64,000 nucleotides of DNA from Phymatolithon calcareum (Eukaryota > Rhodophyta > Florideophyceae > Hapalidiales): positions 1,922,001-1,986,000 of the forward strand of contig OZ345373.1 in NCBI GenBank assembly GCA_977006965.1, written 5' to 3'. The position numbers were made by a program, and so were the translations under genes. A model generated the notes under the pieces. That model made no database searches, was not told the DNA's origin, and was given only the letters and a program-made list of their open reading frames with translations. This document shows, in pieces, positions 10,334-22,132 of this stretch. The stretch's first letter is position 1. Each line of letters starts with the position of its first letter.

Positions 10334-10582
10334 ATATATTTTACTTGACTATGCTTGAGTGCCACTATCTCTTCTCTGATTCCGTCCTATACCTCCAAAA
10401 GTTTGTGCGCCTAAGAGTATCTCCTGTTAGGGGTAATGAGAAGTAGCATGGACAAGAGAAGTAGACTGGGAAATATGAGTGCAAACATGCTACGATTGGG
10501 CAAGTCAAGAGCCTGAAAAAAAGGGTAATCGCGACTTCTTAATGTACCGCAGTAGAAGGGATGGAACTTCAGAGAACTTGCA

Positions 10583-11404
10583 CTAGTTCCACCGATTATA
10601 TCTACCTGTGGCACGCATGATCCACTTCTTATGTGCTTCTACATTGATTGCGTTCCATTTCTCCTTCACAACACAACACTTTCCTCCCGTGGACTCTCCC
10701 CCCGACACAATGCCAACTAGTAGTGGCTCGTTTGATCCGTCCCTTCTATAAACAACGGGGCCTCCTGAGTCGCCTTGGCATGCAGAACCATCTCGACCGT
10801 CCAAGCAAATCGAGTCAGTAGGATCATTCGACATCGCATACAGCCTCGAACACACCTTGTTTTTAGCAGTGTAGGACGATCCAAGCCTCAGTGAGCGGAC
10901 AACAGTTGCGTCTAACGCAGACTCTTTGCAGCCGAACCCCATAACCTCAAGTTTCGTATCTTGTGGCAGATCTGATGCATCCCACATGACTTCAATAGGG
11001 CGTATTCCAAGATTGAGCATTTTAGAACGGTATGCCTTTTCCAGAGTAACAATAGCAACGTCGTTGTAATGCCAATTTTTCAGGTACTGTGGACTGCTTT
11101 CCACTTTTGCAATAGGAATGATAATTCCTTTTTCTCGCTCATGGAGTGTTCGTGACCCAATGAAAACAGTTTCGGTCATGGCTGAAATTGGGCAGTGCGC
11201 AGCAGTTAAAACATGCTTCCAGGTAATTAAAACTCCTCCACAAACCACTGATCTGCCATTGCCTCGCGAGCCGAAATGTGCCATTGACATCATCGTCTCG
11301 CCTTCTCGAACTTTCTCTCCGTTGAGAATACCAGCACAAAGCAGAACTCGGGCCACAATAAAAATTCTAATCAATTGAGTAGCAAACATATTCAGAACAG
11401 ACAT
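10583..11404 (-). CDS. Secreted trypsin/chymotrypsin-fold serine protease (S1 family)
   Basis: Single-exon gene of 273 residues. A hydrophobic N-terminus (about 8-24, IRIFIVARVLLCAGI) is likely a signal peptide, and ILNGEKVREGE resembles the S1 N-terminus after activation. The catalytic triad is complete: His70 in LTAAHC, Asp115 in NDVAIVTL, Ser213 in CQGDSGGP. Cysteines at 55/71 and 200/209 fit S1 disulfides. The residue at the base of the S1 pocket (six before the catalytic Ser) is Ser207, as in chymotrypsin, not the Asp of trypsin, which suggests preference for uncharged side chains. Length is normal for a free S1 domain. No breaks, so it is probably a functional extracellular protease. 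The first Met is used; Met6 is an alternative. Confidence 0.9.
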   Translation of the reverse strand: MSVLNMFATQLIRIFIVARVLLCAGILNGEKVREGETMMSMAHFGSRGNGRSVVCGGVLITWKHVLTAAHCPISAMTETVFIGSRTLHEREKGIIIPIAKVESSPQYLKNWHYNDVAIVTLEKAYRSKMLNLGIRPIEVMWDASDLPQDTKLEVMGFGCKESALDATVVRSLRLGSSYTAKNKVCSRLYAMSNDPTDSICLDGRDGSACQGDSGGPVVYRRDGSNEPLLVGIVSGGESTGGKCCVVKEKWNAINVEAHKKWIMRATGRYNRWN

Positions 11405-12841
11405 CTTGGTAATGCAGTTCGTGGGAAGCGCGCGTGTTGAGACTGTGCGTTAGGTTATGGAAAAGGGAAGGTCCACCCTGCATCTACATGCTTAAGCAAA
11501 TAGAGTGCTATACAAGTCGCGTATAGGGCCGTCCAAAACATGCGAGTGTTCATTCAATTGGCTTCATAATAGATTCTAAGTTTATATGAATCTGTTTCTC
11601 CCGGTTATACAAACCGTTCTTTTGATTTGAACCAGAAATGCAATGAATTCTTTGCGAAACATATTGTGTTTTCAAAAACTGCATTCTCAGAGCACGTTTG
11701 CCGTTGATATAAATCAAGAAAATATGAAAGGAATACAGATTTTCATTTTAGCTTTTCGAAGTCCCAAGATTTTCTGACAATCTTCCATCACGCCTACTCT
11801 ATGAACTCATCTTTTGGGTACCGCGGGGGGAACAAGTATTTCGCTGTCCCTCTGCAATGCCCCTCTGCTCCTTCATAGCTCAAGTAATTTGGCGAATGTA
11901 GACATATTTCTTAAAATGAAACGGGCAGGCTGTTCTTCGCTCTGTGATAGATTCTGAAACGATCCTCGCACCAGCGGCAATAAGACCGCAATACCACGAA
12001 CTCAAGCCACATGCGCCCATCGCATCACTCCTCGAATGTATTCACCTTCCCTCTATCTCACGTACGGGAGGACAATGTTCAATTCGAAAGAATTCTACTA
12101 TTCTTGATAGAGCATTTCGTTTAGCGGACTACAATATCTTTACTAAAAATACCGGCACGGAGCAGGGCAAAGAAAACAGACCTCTAAAATATAAGGATTG
12201 CACTTTTCTCGCATCATTTCGTGAACCGCAGAGGCAGATGTACTTATCCAATTGCTCGGAAAGCTTTTCAAGACGCCCTCTTGCAAATAATAGTGATACA
12301 CTGAGGTATATCGCTGAAATCAAATTGGTCTAGACTTTGTATTTAGATAGTAGACCCCTTGAGTGCAAAAATCATATCTGTGGAGAGAAATATGTCTTTT
12401 CAGCTCAAGGATGATGCTTTGGAGTTTTGTAATTTTTATCCCCACGTCCGGGCGGTACCACGTCCTAGTATGTACGTGTGATACTAGAGCCAGTTGCTTG
12501 TCATGATACAAGGCAGTAGCAATTTTCTCACATTATTCCGGACATATCTGCAGATACGGTGGTGATTGTAGAATGTTAGTCTTTCTTCGAGAGATCGAAG
12601 AAGAAAAAAATCAAAATTTTTAGTCAAAGTTACCAACACCTCTGTAGACGCACTTCGACGCACTTCGAGAGATCGAGAGAAAACGTTGTTCGAAAAGGGT
12701 ACTGTTTTGTTTCCGAATGAATTGTAAATCAATATCACAAATCTCAAGTACCGTTCCGTAGGATCCTCAAGTTGGCTGCTAAGCAGACGTAATATAAATT
12801 CCTTTAGAACTACTCACCGAATCCGTCAGCGTTCTTGCGCA
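11405..12841. other. Intergenic, no gene recognised
   Basis: About 1.4 kb between the protease and the secreted-protein gene, transcribed away from each other, so it should hold both promoters. A frame at 11944-12333 (129 codons, plus) has no recognisable domain and I do not call it. The AT-rich taatataaattcc at 12790-12802, about 40 bp upstream of the next start codon, is a possible core promoter element. Confidence 0.4.
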
Positions 12842-13282
12842 ATGAAAGTTATCAGGCTCAGTCAGCGATCCTGCCTCTTCATCATTTCCATTCTTGTGCT
12901 GGCACTTTCAGGTGACGCCGACTCAAACTTGAAGGTTGTCAGACAGACGCAGTGGTACAAAGGAGCACATTGGAATGGAAGATACAATTATCGTATTGCT
13001 TGGTGTTTTGGGTGCATGTACGAGTATTACTACACCTACCATTATCGCCGGTTGCGATGCCCGACTTGGTGTGTGAACAGGCGGCCACACAGGTCCAGCT
13101 CTCATCAAACTACTCGCGGAGGCGGACGGATTCGAAAGAGAAGACCCAGCAATAACCGGCGTAGCCGTACTTCGAAGAGAAGGATTGTCCGTGGAGGCGT
13201 TGCTGGGCACGGAAGACATAGCAATGGGAATAGCAACTCGGGAAAGAATTCGTACAGTAACAGCTACAGTTACTCGAAATGA
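12842..13282 (+). CDS. Small secreted Tyr/Trp/Arg-rich protein
   Basis: Predicted 146-residue protein of unknown function. Residues 1-27 form a clear signal peptide (basic start, then CLFIISILVLALSGDA). The mature part has three zones: an aromatic, Cys-containing segment (about 38-77, CFGCMYEYYYTYHYRR, four Cys); a very basic Arg/Ser zone (78-120); and a Gly/Ser/Asn/Tyr tail (NSYSNSYSYSK). Composition and signal peptide argue for an exported, possibly wall- or host-facing protein. No family recognised. Start chosen at the first Met giving the signal peptide. Confidence 0.65.
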   Translation: MKVIRLSQRSCLFIISILVLALSGDADSNLKVVRQTQWYKGAHWNGRYNYRIAWCFGCMYEYYYTYHYRRLRCPTWCVNRRPHRSSSHQTTRGGGRIRKRRPSNNRRSRTSKRRIVRGGVAGHGRHSNGNSNSGKNSYSNSYSYSK

Positions 13283-13689
13283 AGTTTCGAACCTCTCGAT
13301 GCGTTTCGCTTCTCGTCTTTTTCTGTGACTGTGGGAAGTGATTATTTTGTAGTGTTTCGCACGATGGATCATGTTAACGATGTCTGCGCCCGTCGACGTG
13401 ATGTGATGAAGTAAGATCAGGGGTTGAGTCGTTGTGCAAATCGTTCTACTTCTCGGGCTAACGTCTTGAGTTGCGCCTAATATAGAGTTGAGTGAAACTT
13501 TACATACCATTCGCACTTCTGATTAAAATTTTTGCTTTCTCTATGTAAGCCCCACAGGCAGCGCTGGCAACAAGGCAGTCTTTGATCATAACGATATTAT
13601 CAAACCACGGGTTTTGATAATTTTTGATTTTTAATCAATAGCAGGCCAATCGACAGTTCCACTGTTGTTAGACTCCGGGCAAATTCATT
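13283..13689. other. 3' flank, no gene
   Basis: About 400 bp after the secreted-protein gene. The minus-strand frame overlapping that gene (12923-13516) is its shadow. Confidence 0.4.
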
Positions 13690-14105
13690 CAATCATTCAT
13701 TTTGCTAATTCCCCTTGTGGGGCTAGGAATACTTTGAGGGCCTAAGCTTCTTCCATTCTAATCCATTTGCTGCGAGTTTGACTGCTGCTTGCACGTCGAG
13801 GTCCGGGACGTCGCCAAAGATTGACCCTGGGGTTGGTCGGACGCAGTGAAGTAGCACTTAAAGAACCAAACGACTTTCATCCATGTGTCCGAGCCAACTC
13901 CATCGTATGTCGTCGGCAATTAGTCTTCCCGATCCATGTCGCAATGCAAAGCTTAGTGGAGAAACGTATAGCTTCCCTAGTGCCATCTCTGCCACGTGCG
14001 TTTCTCTTTTGAGAAGTGTCCCTTCGCAGCAACCGAAGGTATTCTGCTCCGCCCGCAAGTGGCATTACAGAAAAGGAAGATCTACTCCAGGCAAATCGTA
14101 ACAAT
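13690..14105 (-). mobile_element. LINE-like 3' fragment (family G)
   Basis: Minus strand encodes fragments resembling LINE C-termini (RWSWLGHMDESR; then LAANGLEWKKLRPSKYS before a stop) followed by a tail cctagccccacaaggggaat similar to the family E tail. A frame change separates the two fragments. Function is lost; assignment rests on short motifs. Confidence 0.45.
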
Positions 14106-14574
14106 GGAAATGGCGGTAGACTTCCTACTGCTCTTCATTGTTACCATAATTTCATAAATATTCTCACCAAGTTGGCCGTATTGACTACTATTGACATTTT
14201 GCACAGGTGCTCTTATGATGAAAAGTTTTGCTGAAACTCCCCTGGAACTGATCCATCGTAATGGTCCGGTGGTAAATGTCCGCTCACACGAGTAGTACTG
14301 CATTACAGTTATTTCTGTTCATGTGGCTGAGAGAAAACCTCAACGGTTCACCACTATAAAACATTTTTTTGAGGTTTAGCTTGACGCCGCGGGGCAGATT
14401 CACCTTCAGTACTACACTCACTGTCACCAACATCAGCCACTTCGAAACCATGCTCTAGCCCACAAGATGGACAGTCTGACCATACCTTCCGCCACAATAG
14501 GTTTAATAAGGAAGTCATAGAGCCCCAAAGGCCCAGTTCGTTTACCACAAATCAAAAAGAGTCCAAGATTCTGT

Positions 14575-14768
14575 TCGTCCACGTGGGCTCGCGAATCGTG
14601 GAACCATCGGAGTTGCTTCGGGAGGAATCGACTACTGACGAGCGGCAGGCAGAGAAGAAGCGTGCTTACAATTTGCTAGCGGGATTGACGCCCTCCCATA
14701 ACAAAAGCCGAACAAGTAGAGATTGCCCTATCGAGATATCCCACAGCAGGTATGATACACGCAGCTAG
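14575..14768 (+). mobile_element. Family E fragment, plus strand
   Basis: Open frame FVHVGSRIVEPSELLREE...DERQAEKKRAY matches the family E copy at 61.4 kb (VHVDSRIVEPQQLLQ, EEQQAEKKRAYK). Here the terminal stop is lost and the frame runs into non-homologous sequence. The A-rich tail is missing. Confidence 0.6.
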
Positions 14769-16668
14769 AAACCCGCCAAAATGGAAGGTTGCAACTTACT
14801 CCTTCAAGGGGACACCGGTACCTAAATAAAATGAACAATTACGCCCTCATCCCATGGTGCCTCGGCGCAGAGACGACAAGGGACTTCGCAAACTCCCCCG
14901 CGCGCGCCGATGCGAAGGAAAACGAAAAGATTCGATCCGGTACGGGAAGCGAATGACCACTTCGGAGAACTCGATTTATCGGAGCCACAGGAATGTCGGA
15001 CCGAGATGCGACGTTTAGTGAGGCTTGCACGGACGTCGTCCGACATCATCGAATAACAATAACGTTACCGATTGGTTTGAGCGCTTTTTCTGACTGCAAG
15101 CGCGAGTTCCTTCCGAATCTAGCAGAGACAATCGACAGTATCTGTACGGTCGTTCTGTTTGTTTGTTGGTCTTTTACCTCCCACCCACCCGGCAGTAGTT
15201 AGGGCTATCGCACGAATAATAGATGCAATCTAGCACCTCATTTGGTGATCAGCTGCGGATGAGGCTCCTAAGTCTGCTCAGTCGATGGTGCAGCACTATA
15301 GCAAGGGGCCAAGGACAGATTTCCCTCGGCCCTAGGGAGTAGGGCAGCTTATCCGTGAAACCCAAGCTTTCCCAAGGCTAAATACGAAGTACTTGATATA
15401 AAAGATCTTTGAGAAGCGCTTGCTCTGCGGACAGAGCCCTTCATCTTCTTCGACGGAATGACCTAACCACCTGACAAATGATTTTTACCCTCGATATCCC
15501 TTTTCTGAGATCAGAGGTAGGTTTTAGATTTTTGCTTACTTTGCTGCTTTTGTTAAAATGGAGCCTTTGGGACCCGACTGAGTCCGTGTGGCTCGTCATA
15601 GGTTTTGCCCCAAGCGTCTGCAGATGCCTTGGTAACAGTCTAATATACTATAATTTCCTCTTTCTTTCTTCACAAAGCACCATAAATGGGGATATTGTTC
15701 TAGTTACAAATCAGACGGAGGCAAGCATGCATAAACAACTATCCATAGAAACCCGAGGGAAATGGTCTGTGACGTTGAACCTCGACAAAAATACTCCATT
15801 TCGAGACTTTTTAAGTGCGAGAAACCATAGTCGCGTACTCAAGATTTAGTCGCCTCCGAAGTCTGGCTCTTTGCCCTAAATAATTCGTTATTTCTTGATT
15901 TTCCGATCTTTTAGGAAATTGTTTTGCTCCAAAAAGCAAATCAAAAGATCTTTTCGCGTAGAGTGCAATTGCACTTAAATATTCCAGCAAGTTTTCGATA
16001 ATGGCACATCCAACTCAGCTCTCTGTCGGCGCTGTCTTCACATCTAGGCCTTTTCTTGTGAAAATTCCCAAGCATACCCATGCACACGATGATGACATTC
16101 GAACATTCTCGTGTGCCTTATTACACAATTATGCACAAGCTTATGATCCCCCCTAGTGCACTGCAACCAAAATGCAATAGCATACCAACCGAACAATGGG
16201 ACGCCCACGTCCACCTTGTGAAGAGAGCGAACATGTCCAATCACACGAATAGAAATAGACTAACTCGAGACTATCAGACCACGACTTATGCTCCGCTAGA
16301 TTTTCAGCCACGCAGGATAGCCAAGTTATCAGGTAAAACAAAGGTATACCACACTTTAGTTCGTCTCTTGCCGTCCCTGGTGTCGATCCAGGACGGAACA
16401 CCTGGACCGGGGCACCTGATCGCCGCGGTGTCGATCCGAGGGATTCACACGCTACGCGACCAGTCTTTGTTATCATTGACCTACAATCTCAGATTCGCGG
16501 GCAAACCCCCTGACGAATTATCATCACTCGCAAGTTAACAAATTTTGCCGACTCTTGTTTTGTTTCCTATTTGCATTCCTATCGTTTTCTGAAGCATTTC
16601 TGGTGTTCCATCATGAGCGACTTCGGTTCTTCGGACACGATTCAACGAGCCAAGGGCCGTGATAAGAT
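14769..16668. other. Intergenic with degenerate fragments
   Basis: No convincing host gene. At 15605-15640 the plus strand carries a family F LINE tail (gccccaagcgtctgcagatg, ccttggtaac). A 123-codon frame at 15478-15849 spans that tail, so I reject it as a gene. 16361-16440 holds ggtgtcgatcc twice, a weak B-box-like repeat. Confidence 0.4.
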
Positions 16669-18364
16669 ATGCGTGATTTCGAAAAAATTGAACGTTCTCT
16701 TCCTGAGATCAATAGACTTTGCTCCACGCTTTTAACCGTTCTTGACATGGCCGAGGAGGACGCCAAAATGTATTGCCAAGAGGATAACCTACCCCATATC
16801 TTAATGTCTTACACTATTGTTGCTCATTCTACGCAATACGTTTTGATTGGCAAGGTACTCATCTTCATTGGTTTCATGTCTGGAAAGGTTGTGCTAAACT
16901 GTGTCGCTGATGCATTGTACATGATCTCCCCCAGTTGCGCTGAAGCACGACTGATTTATGCACAGTCAAAGCAGATTATGTCTCAATCTCGCCGTGAGAG
17001 TTCCCGATCGCCTTCCTCATCACCCAGCCCAACCGTGGAACCTACGCATATCGCTTTTGGGATTGAGCGGCAAGTGCAAATCGATCCCCTCTAAACATCC
17101 AAAGAGGTCTTCTCTTATGGACAATCTAAATGTATCGTACACTAAATCTCTGACCCGCACCCGACAAGCCGTCGCTTTCAACTGGCGTGACGACGATGAC
17201 AAGTGTTCTACGAGAAATTCAACGACCGAGCTACAACCATTGGCAAAGCATTTACTCTGCTGCAGGATCATTTCAGTTCCAAACACTATCAGACCCAGGC
17301 GCAAACCTATCTTAAGAAGCTCAGAATTACGTACATTATGTTAGAAAATGGTTGTTCTGCGCTCAAGGCGGTCAGTATCGCCAACGAGCGCATTTCCGAC
17401 ACCATCCCCATGTGCTAACCTGAAATACAACACGAAGACCATCGCATTCACATACTTTTCCGTATCGTTGAGGACAAATCATGGGGCGCAACGTTCGCTC
17501 ATACACCGCGTCACGAACCCCATGGACTATAACACGTTCTACGCTATGTTAATTACGGCGTTGACGCAAATCACTGGCAGAAACACCGTGGGAACCAATG
17601 CTAAGCCCATGTCAGGCATGGGGCAATTTGGTACACCCGGATATCTATCTCCACCTGCTGCCGCGCATTATGTTAGTGCCCTCTCTACCATGGATACGCA
17701 CTACGGAAGCACTTTCGCATCCAGACCCAGTCACAGAAATGAAAGAGAAAGTAATAGAGGAAGATATCCCACACGTTCCTCACGACCACCAAGAAGGAAG
17801 CCCACAGCGCATGAGCTGGCCGCCCTGAAAGCTTGCACCAGGTGCGTGCTTTGCGACAAAGTTGCTCACTGGCGCCAAGAGTGTCCTATCCGGAAGCTAA
17901 CCGCTTCGGAAGCAATCAATGACCCAGAAATTGCCCATGGAAACAATGACAAAGCCTTGGTACGAGTTCTTCTACTCTTCGCAGAAGAGAATGACCTATA
18001 CCACGAATACACTAATGAATGTACAGAAGGCTCTTTCGTTCACGGAACTGCTGAACCGTCCACAGGTATTGGTTTGTTCCACAGTGCGATAACCGAGGAC
18101 CCCATAGAAGAAGATGCCACGAGAATTTTGGTCAATGCTTTCGACCAGCTCACAGGCCGCGAAACGGAACAAATTCACGGCATTGCAATATTCGTTACTC
18201 GCAAAGCTTCTTTTTGTGCATTCCACCAACAGCTAGCACCGAATCGTCTCTCACACACGATTCTACGGAAGTTGAAACTTTGGGTTTCCAGGAGGAGTCA
18301 CGCTAGTGTAAAGTGTGACCTGATCTTCATGACGCCGTGGGAAAAAGTATCCATTAAACATTAA
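16669..18364 (+). pseudogene. LTR-retrotransposon gag with CCHC zinc knuckle, frameshifted
   Basis: A gag-type capsid/nucleocapsid relic spread over two frames. From about 17115 frame 2 gives MDNLNVSYTKSLTRTRQAV, then frame 1 (17203-17418) gives FYEKFNDRATTIGKAFTLLQ and following helical sequence. Frame 2 resumes (17348-18364) with ...NTFYAMLITALTQITGRN, an Arg/Ser-rich stretch and the knuckle CVLCDKVAHWRQEC (CX2CX4HX4C), which binds RNA in Gag proteins. At least two frameshifts. No protease or RT follows before 18.4 kb and I found no flanking LTRs, so this is an isolated gag relic. The 16669-17094 frame may be its 5' part; confidence there is lower. Confidence 0.6.
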
Positions 18365-18475
18365 AAAATAAGGGGAAATGAAAACCTATGCTAATGTACA
18401 AAATTTTAAATTATTGCAACCGTGCGCATTCGCAGAAGAAAATCACTAAAATGAAGCATTTTGGAAAAAATATGT

Positions 18476-18500
18476 GGCAGTGGCAGTGGCAGTGGCAGTT
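18476..18500. repeat. GTGGCA microsatellite
   Basis: Four tandem copies of the hexamer tggcag. Confidence 0.7.
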
Positions 18501-18835
18501 GCTTTACTTTCGTTTTCCTCCGCAAATTGCAACTGTACAAACATTTGGTCCAATAGCGTTCAGTTGCGCAATTGCAACTATGGTAGAAAACACCCTTTTT
18601 AATTACGGATATTTTCGACGCCATGTGCGTCAATCAATGTAGAATTTTCGAATCAAATTTTTTTGTCACGATTGTCACGCTCACGAGAGGCGTTTGCGCA
18701 ACCTTGCGTAACATGGCACCGGTGCAACAGTGAAAAATAGATACATTTTATGGGAGAGTAATCTGATTGGGTCATGGACTATGAGGAAGGGCTCATAAAG
18801 GGCTGCCTGAATGTGCGCAGCCCGACCGCGCGCAC

Positions 18836-19015
18836 ACCAGAAACTACTGCGAAGGTCTCTACAGACCTCGCACAAGATGCGCGATGGCCTCTTGGCCTCG
18901 CCCAAAATTCTCGATGGTCTACTGACCCCGCACAGAGCGTGCGAAGGCCTACTGGCTACGCACAGGTGGTGCGATGGTCTCTTAGCCTCGGTCAAAGAGC
19001 GCGATAGTTAATAAA
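18836..19015. repeat. 30-bp tandem repeat, about six copies
   Basis: Units start at 18836 (degenerate), 18866, 18896, 18926, 18956 and 18986 with a constant 30-bp period. Conserved positions include c-cgcaca at the start and gcga-ggtct near the middle. Because 30 is a multiple of 3, both strands read as 10-residue repeats: plus (18774-19007) LAQDARWPLG, LAQNSRWSTD, PAQSVRRPTG; minus R-PS-ILCE-type repeats. Whether it is translated is unknown. Confidence 0.8.
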
Positions 19016-19079
19016 TCTAATGGTTGTCGCACAGAGCACGACGCGAATTTGACTGTTCAGGTCACAATCCCCACGGTAT

Positions 19080-20990
19080 CGAGGCAGTGATTTGAAGCAG
19101 ACGCCAAGTTGACAATGTTACGGCTGTCGTCTCACAAATCGAGTACCGCCAGGCAGCCTGACAGGAACACTTGGTCGTACCGAGTATCGACCGACGGATC
19201 TTCAGAGCAGCTATCGTGTCGCGGCGTCTGCCCAATAGCGAACACGCGCTTGTTGGACTCTTGCTGATGGAGTTCCCCATAGCAACATTGAGAGTGGGCT
19301 GGCTCTTCTTGAGGCCAAATCGCCATGGCCTGGCCAGGCCGCATGCGTTCTCCGAGGAGGGCGCGGTGTGAGTCACCAAGGGCCTGCGCTCGCCTCACTA
19401 AATCGTCGAAAGACACCCCTCCCCATACCGCCTTGTTGCCATGACTGCGTACGTCCCGAAGATGAACCGAGAAATTAGCTGGTTCTCCGGGAACACGTTC
19501 CCGCATTGGCGCGGAGAGTCACGGAGCCGTAGTCCAAATGCTCGCCCATTCGCCTTGTCACGATGCGACAGGCTGTCAAACTCGGCAACGGCAGCGATAA
19601 TGACCTCCTTGGTTTCGAACGCCTTGAGAAGGTGCTGGACCGCCTCCAGATACGAGGAGAATATTCTGAGGCGCGAAGTGCCAAGGGCGTTTCACAAGTC
19701 GAATTGCCGCCGGTCGTCCCGGTCAGATACTTCGATATCAGGCGGACTGCGGCACATTCGGGGATATCGTTTTAATCGCACCTTGTATTGAACGCGGAGA
19801 AGAATTGCAGGACTTCGATTGGTCGCTCACACGAAAAAGTATGGCTCTCCATAGCATGGCGTGTGATCCTCTGGAAGTGACCAATCATGGCCGACTCCTT
19901 GGCCCCGGAACGTTGGCTGCTGTTCAAGAGACAGTATCGCCGATAAGAGAGGCTTCATTAAAGCTCTCTTGAGAGCACTTGAGCTCCTTGAGGCCGCGGT
20001 ACTTGGGGCCCTTGCCCGTCGATGAACATTCGGCCTCCTTGGCCCTTTCTCGATGGGCTCGATGTGCGCTTCTATTAGCACTGCGCGCCGTTCGGCGTGG
20101 GTACCAACAGTCTGCAGGTTCGCCCCGATTCCCTACAAAGCCGCTTCCGCTCGACCGGGCACTGAACCCCGACGAGGAGGACTCCTCTCACGAGCTCTGA
20201 GAGCCGTCGCGCGACCCATGCTCCAATTGGAGCGAAAGGGATGCAGGCTCATCAATGACCGTTTTCTGGTAGTCTTCGATATATCGGCGTCTCGTCCTAG
20301 CCGCCGGCGCCTCCTCGTGCCGGCGACAGATTTTGACTTGATCCTTGAACAGGGCCAGTTTGGCCTGCACGTCGGCGACCCTCTTGTCAACGGACACGAC
20401 TGCGTCATGATTGGCGAGGTGTGCCGTTCGCTCAGCGAACCGTCCTTCGAGCCCGAAGGTCATGGATTGTATGATATTTTCCTCAATGACCGCAGAGCGG
20501 ACTTGGATTGCCTCGGGGAGCTTGCGGTCTATCGCCGCATTGAAACTCTCATCTCATCGAATCTCGACGGAAGCTGCTTCATTTGAGAAGAAACCTAGGC
20601 GATCGCGACCATCAGGTCTTCAAGGTTTTCGGGAGCGATAATATTCGACTCGGCCTTCGCGATCCTTCCCCGAGCAGCGTCGAGCTCCGACCGGGGGACT
20701 CCGATTTCCGTCTGATTACGATTTGTATCTCGGGGATCGTTCATGCTCACTGAAGCGGCGGCGCCTTCATCACCAAGGGGGTTCTCTTCGGGTGGCCTAA
20801 GGCCCGCACGGTCGGCCGGCGCACAGGCGGATGCCTCCACCGGCGCCGATCGGGGTCCAACGGCCGTAGGGTCAAAGTTTCCGCTTCGTCATTGTCGAGG
20901 GCGGCACTCTGTACAGACGCTGGCCCACCGGGGGCCGAAGTGGGTATAACGGCTGATCGGCCGTACCGAGCCTCGATCTATTTAGCCCGC
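19080..20990 (-). pseudogene. GC-rich gag-like relic, minus strand
   Basis: The minus strand carries a series of frame fragments that read as one degraded protein, clearly higher in G+C than neighbouring DNA. Near 20500-20840: MNDPRDTNRNQTEIG, then NAAIDRKLPEAIQVRSAV and ADVQAKLALFKDQVK (helical, coiled-coil-like). Near 19500-19620: VIIAAVAEFDSLSHRDKANG followed by FGLRLRDSPRQC, which resembles the capsid region of retrotransposon Gag. Several frameshifts and stops. I find no zinc knuckle, protease or RT. It could instead be a decayed host gene; the base composition hints at a different origin from its surroundings. Confidence 0.35.
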
Positions 20991-22132
20991 AGCCGAGAAG
21001 CTCGGGTGGAGCGGGTTCACGGCCCCTCGTCGGTCATGTTGGCTAGCTTGAATGTGTAGATATTCGTTCCTTGTTCTCCCGAGCGCTCGGGATCTAGGCA
21101 GGGCAGATTTGCCGAACGATCGCGAGCGATTGCGAACCGTTCTAGGTCGGGATACCACTTGTGATGGCGCAGCTCGGCGGGATATTCGCCACGGAGTAGT
21201 CCGAGAATAGTTGGCTGGAATGGCCCTGCAAGTCTCTAACGAAAAGTCTCTCCCGATTGAGGTTAGTGGCAGAGCAATCAGCAACACAGGCACGGACTCG
21301 GGGTCCAATTGCCAACGTTCGTACGCAAACACAAGGGCGAGGGTCCGAGAACCGAGGCTTGAACGACGGCGCAGAGTCGAGGTCGTACGCAAGGTCTTCC
21401 CTAACGCGAAAGTACTGCGAAGGTTGGAACAGAAAACTGTAGAGCTGGAACAAACACGGGTTGTCCTTTTACTGAAGGCCGTCGTCGAAAGCCCGCCATA
21501 TACTACCAAATCGGTCTTATCATACTACAACTAAGTCTGGCCCGAGAGGCCGGCGAGGTCGAAGGCACTGGGTGTAAACCCCTTGAGGGCCGTAATGGAC
21601 GCGGAAAAATAAGGCCTCACGGCCACCCATACATACTACTACATTTTGTGCCTCGTAACCCTGAGTACCGCGTTCAAAGGCTGCAGAAGCTGATATCTCT
21701 GCTGCCTCTCGCGTTTCGTTTAGATAAGCAAGCTCGTTTATCAAGTTGTTGTTTTTGGTGTTTATCTTCTTACCCCTCTAACTATCTTAGCCAGACTGCC
21801 ACCTCATAAACCGGTGAGGGGCACTGTATCCACATTCTATGACAACGCATACACGTAGAAAACGTATCGTGAGCATCCTCGTCATTATTTCGACAAGAAA
21901 AGAACAATGTCATACCACCACGGGTGTCTCGTCGTCATTTTAGTAACTATGGCAAATTACATGGTTATTTTAGTAATTTCCTCTAATTTTTAAATTACCA
22001 AAATATCCGTTCTTGAAGTACCAGTAGGATTGAGCCTTCACATCTGAATTATTCAAAATTCAGAACATCATGTTGAAAGGCAAAGTCGGCACCCAGCAAC
22101 CCGCCGTCATTTTCGTTTTAATCTTGTGATAT
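20991..22132. other. No gene recognised
   Basis: The G+C-rich composition continues to about 21600, then drops abruptly to AT-rich DNA at about 21850-22100. Long frames at 20982-21534 on both strands overlap each other and show no domain. Could include the LTR or leader of the relic at 19.1-21.0 kb, but no repeat of it is visible. Confidence 0.35.

Noticed and set aside
15478-15849. 123-codon frame with hydrophobic start resembling a signal peptide
   Set aside because: It crosses a family F LINE tail (gccccaagcgtctgcagatg), so the reading is composite.
16310-16440. Possible tRNA or SINE with two ggtgtcgatcc B-box-like motifs
   Set aside because: No acceptor stem pairing and a weak A box; evidence too thin.
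16669-18364. Complete LTR retrotransposon
   Set aside because: No RT or integrase follows and no pair of LTRs could be found around it.
18836-19015. CRISPR-like array
   Set aside because: Units are contiguous 30-bp tandem copies with no unique spacers.
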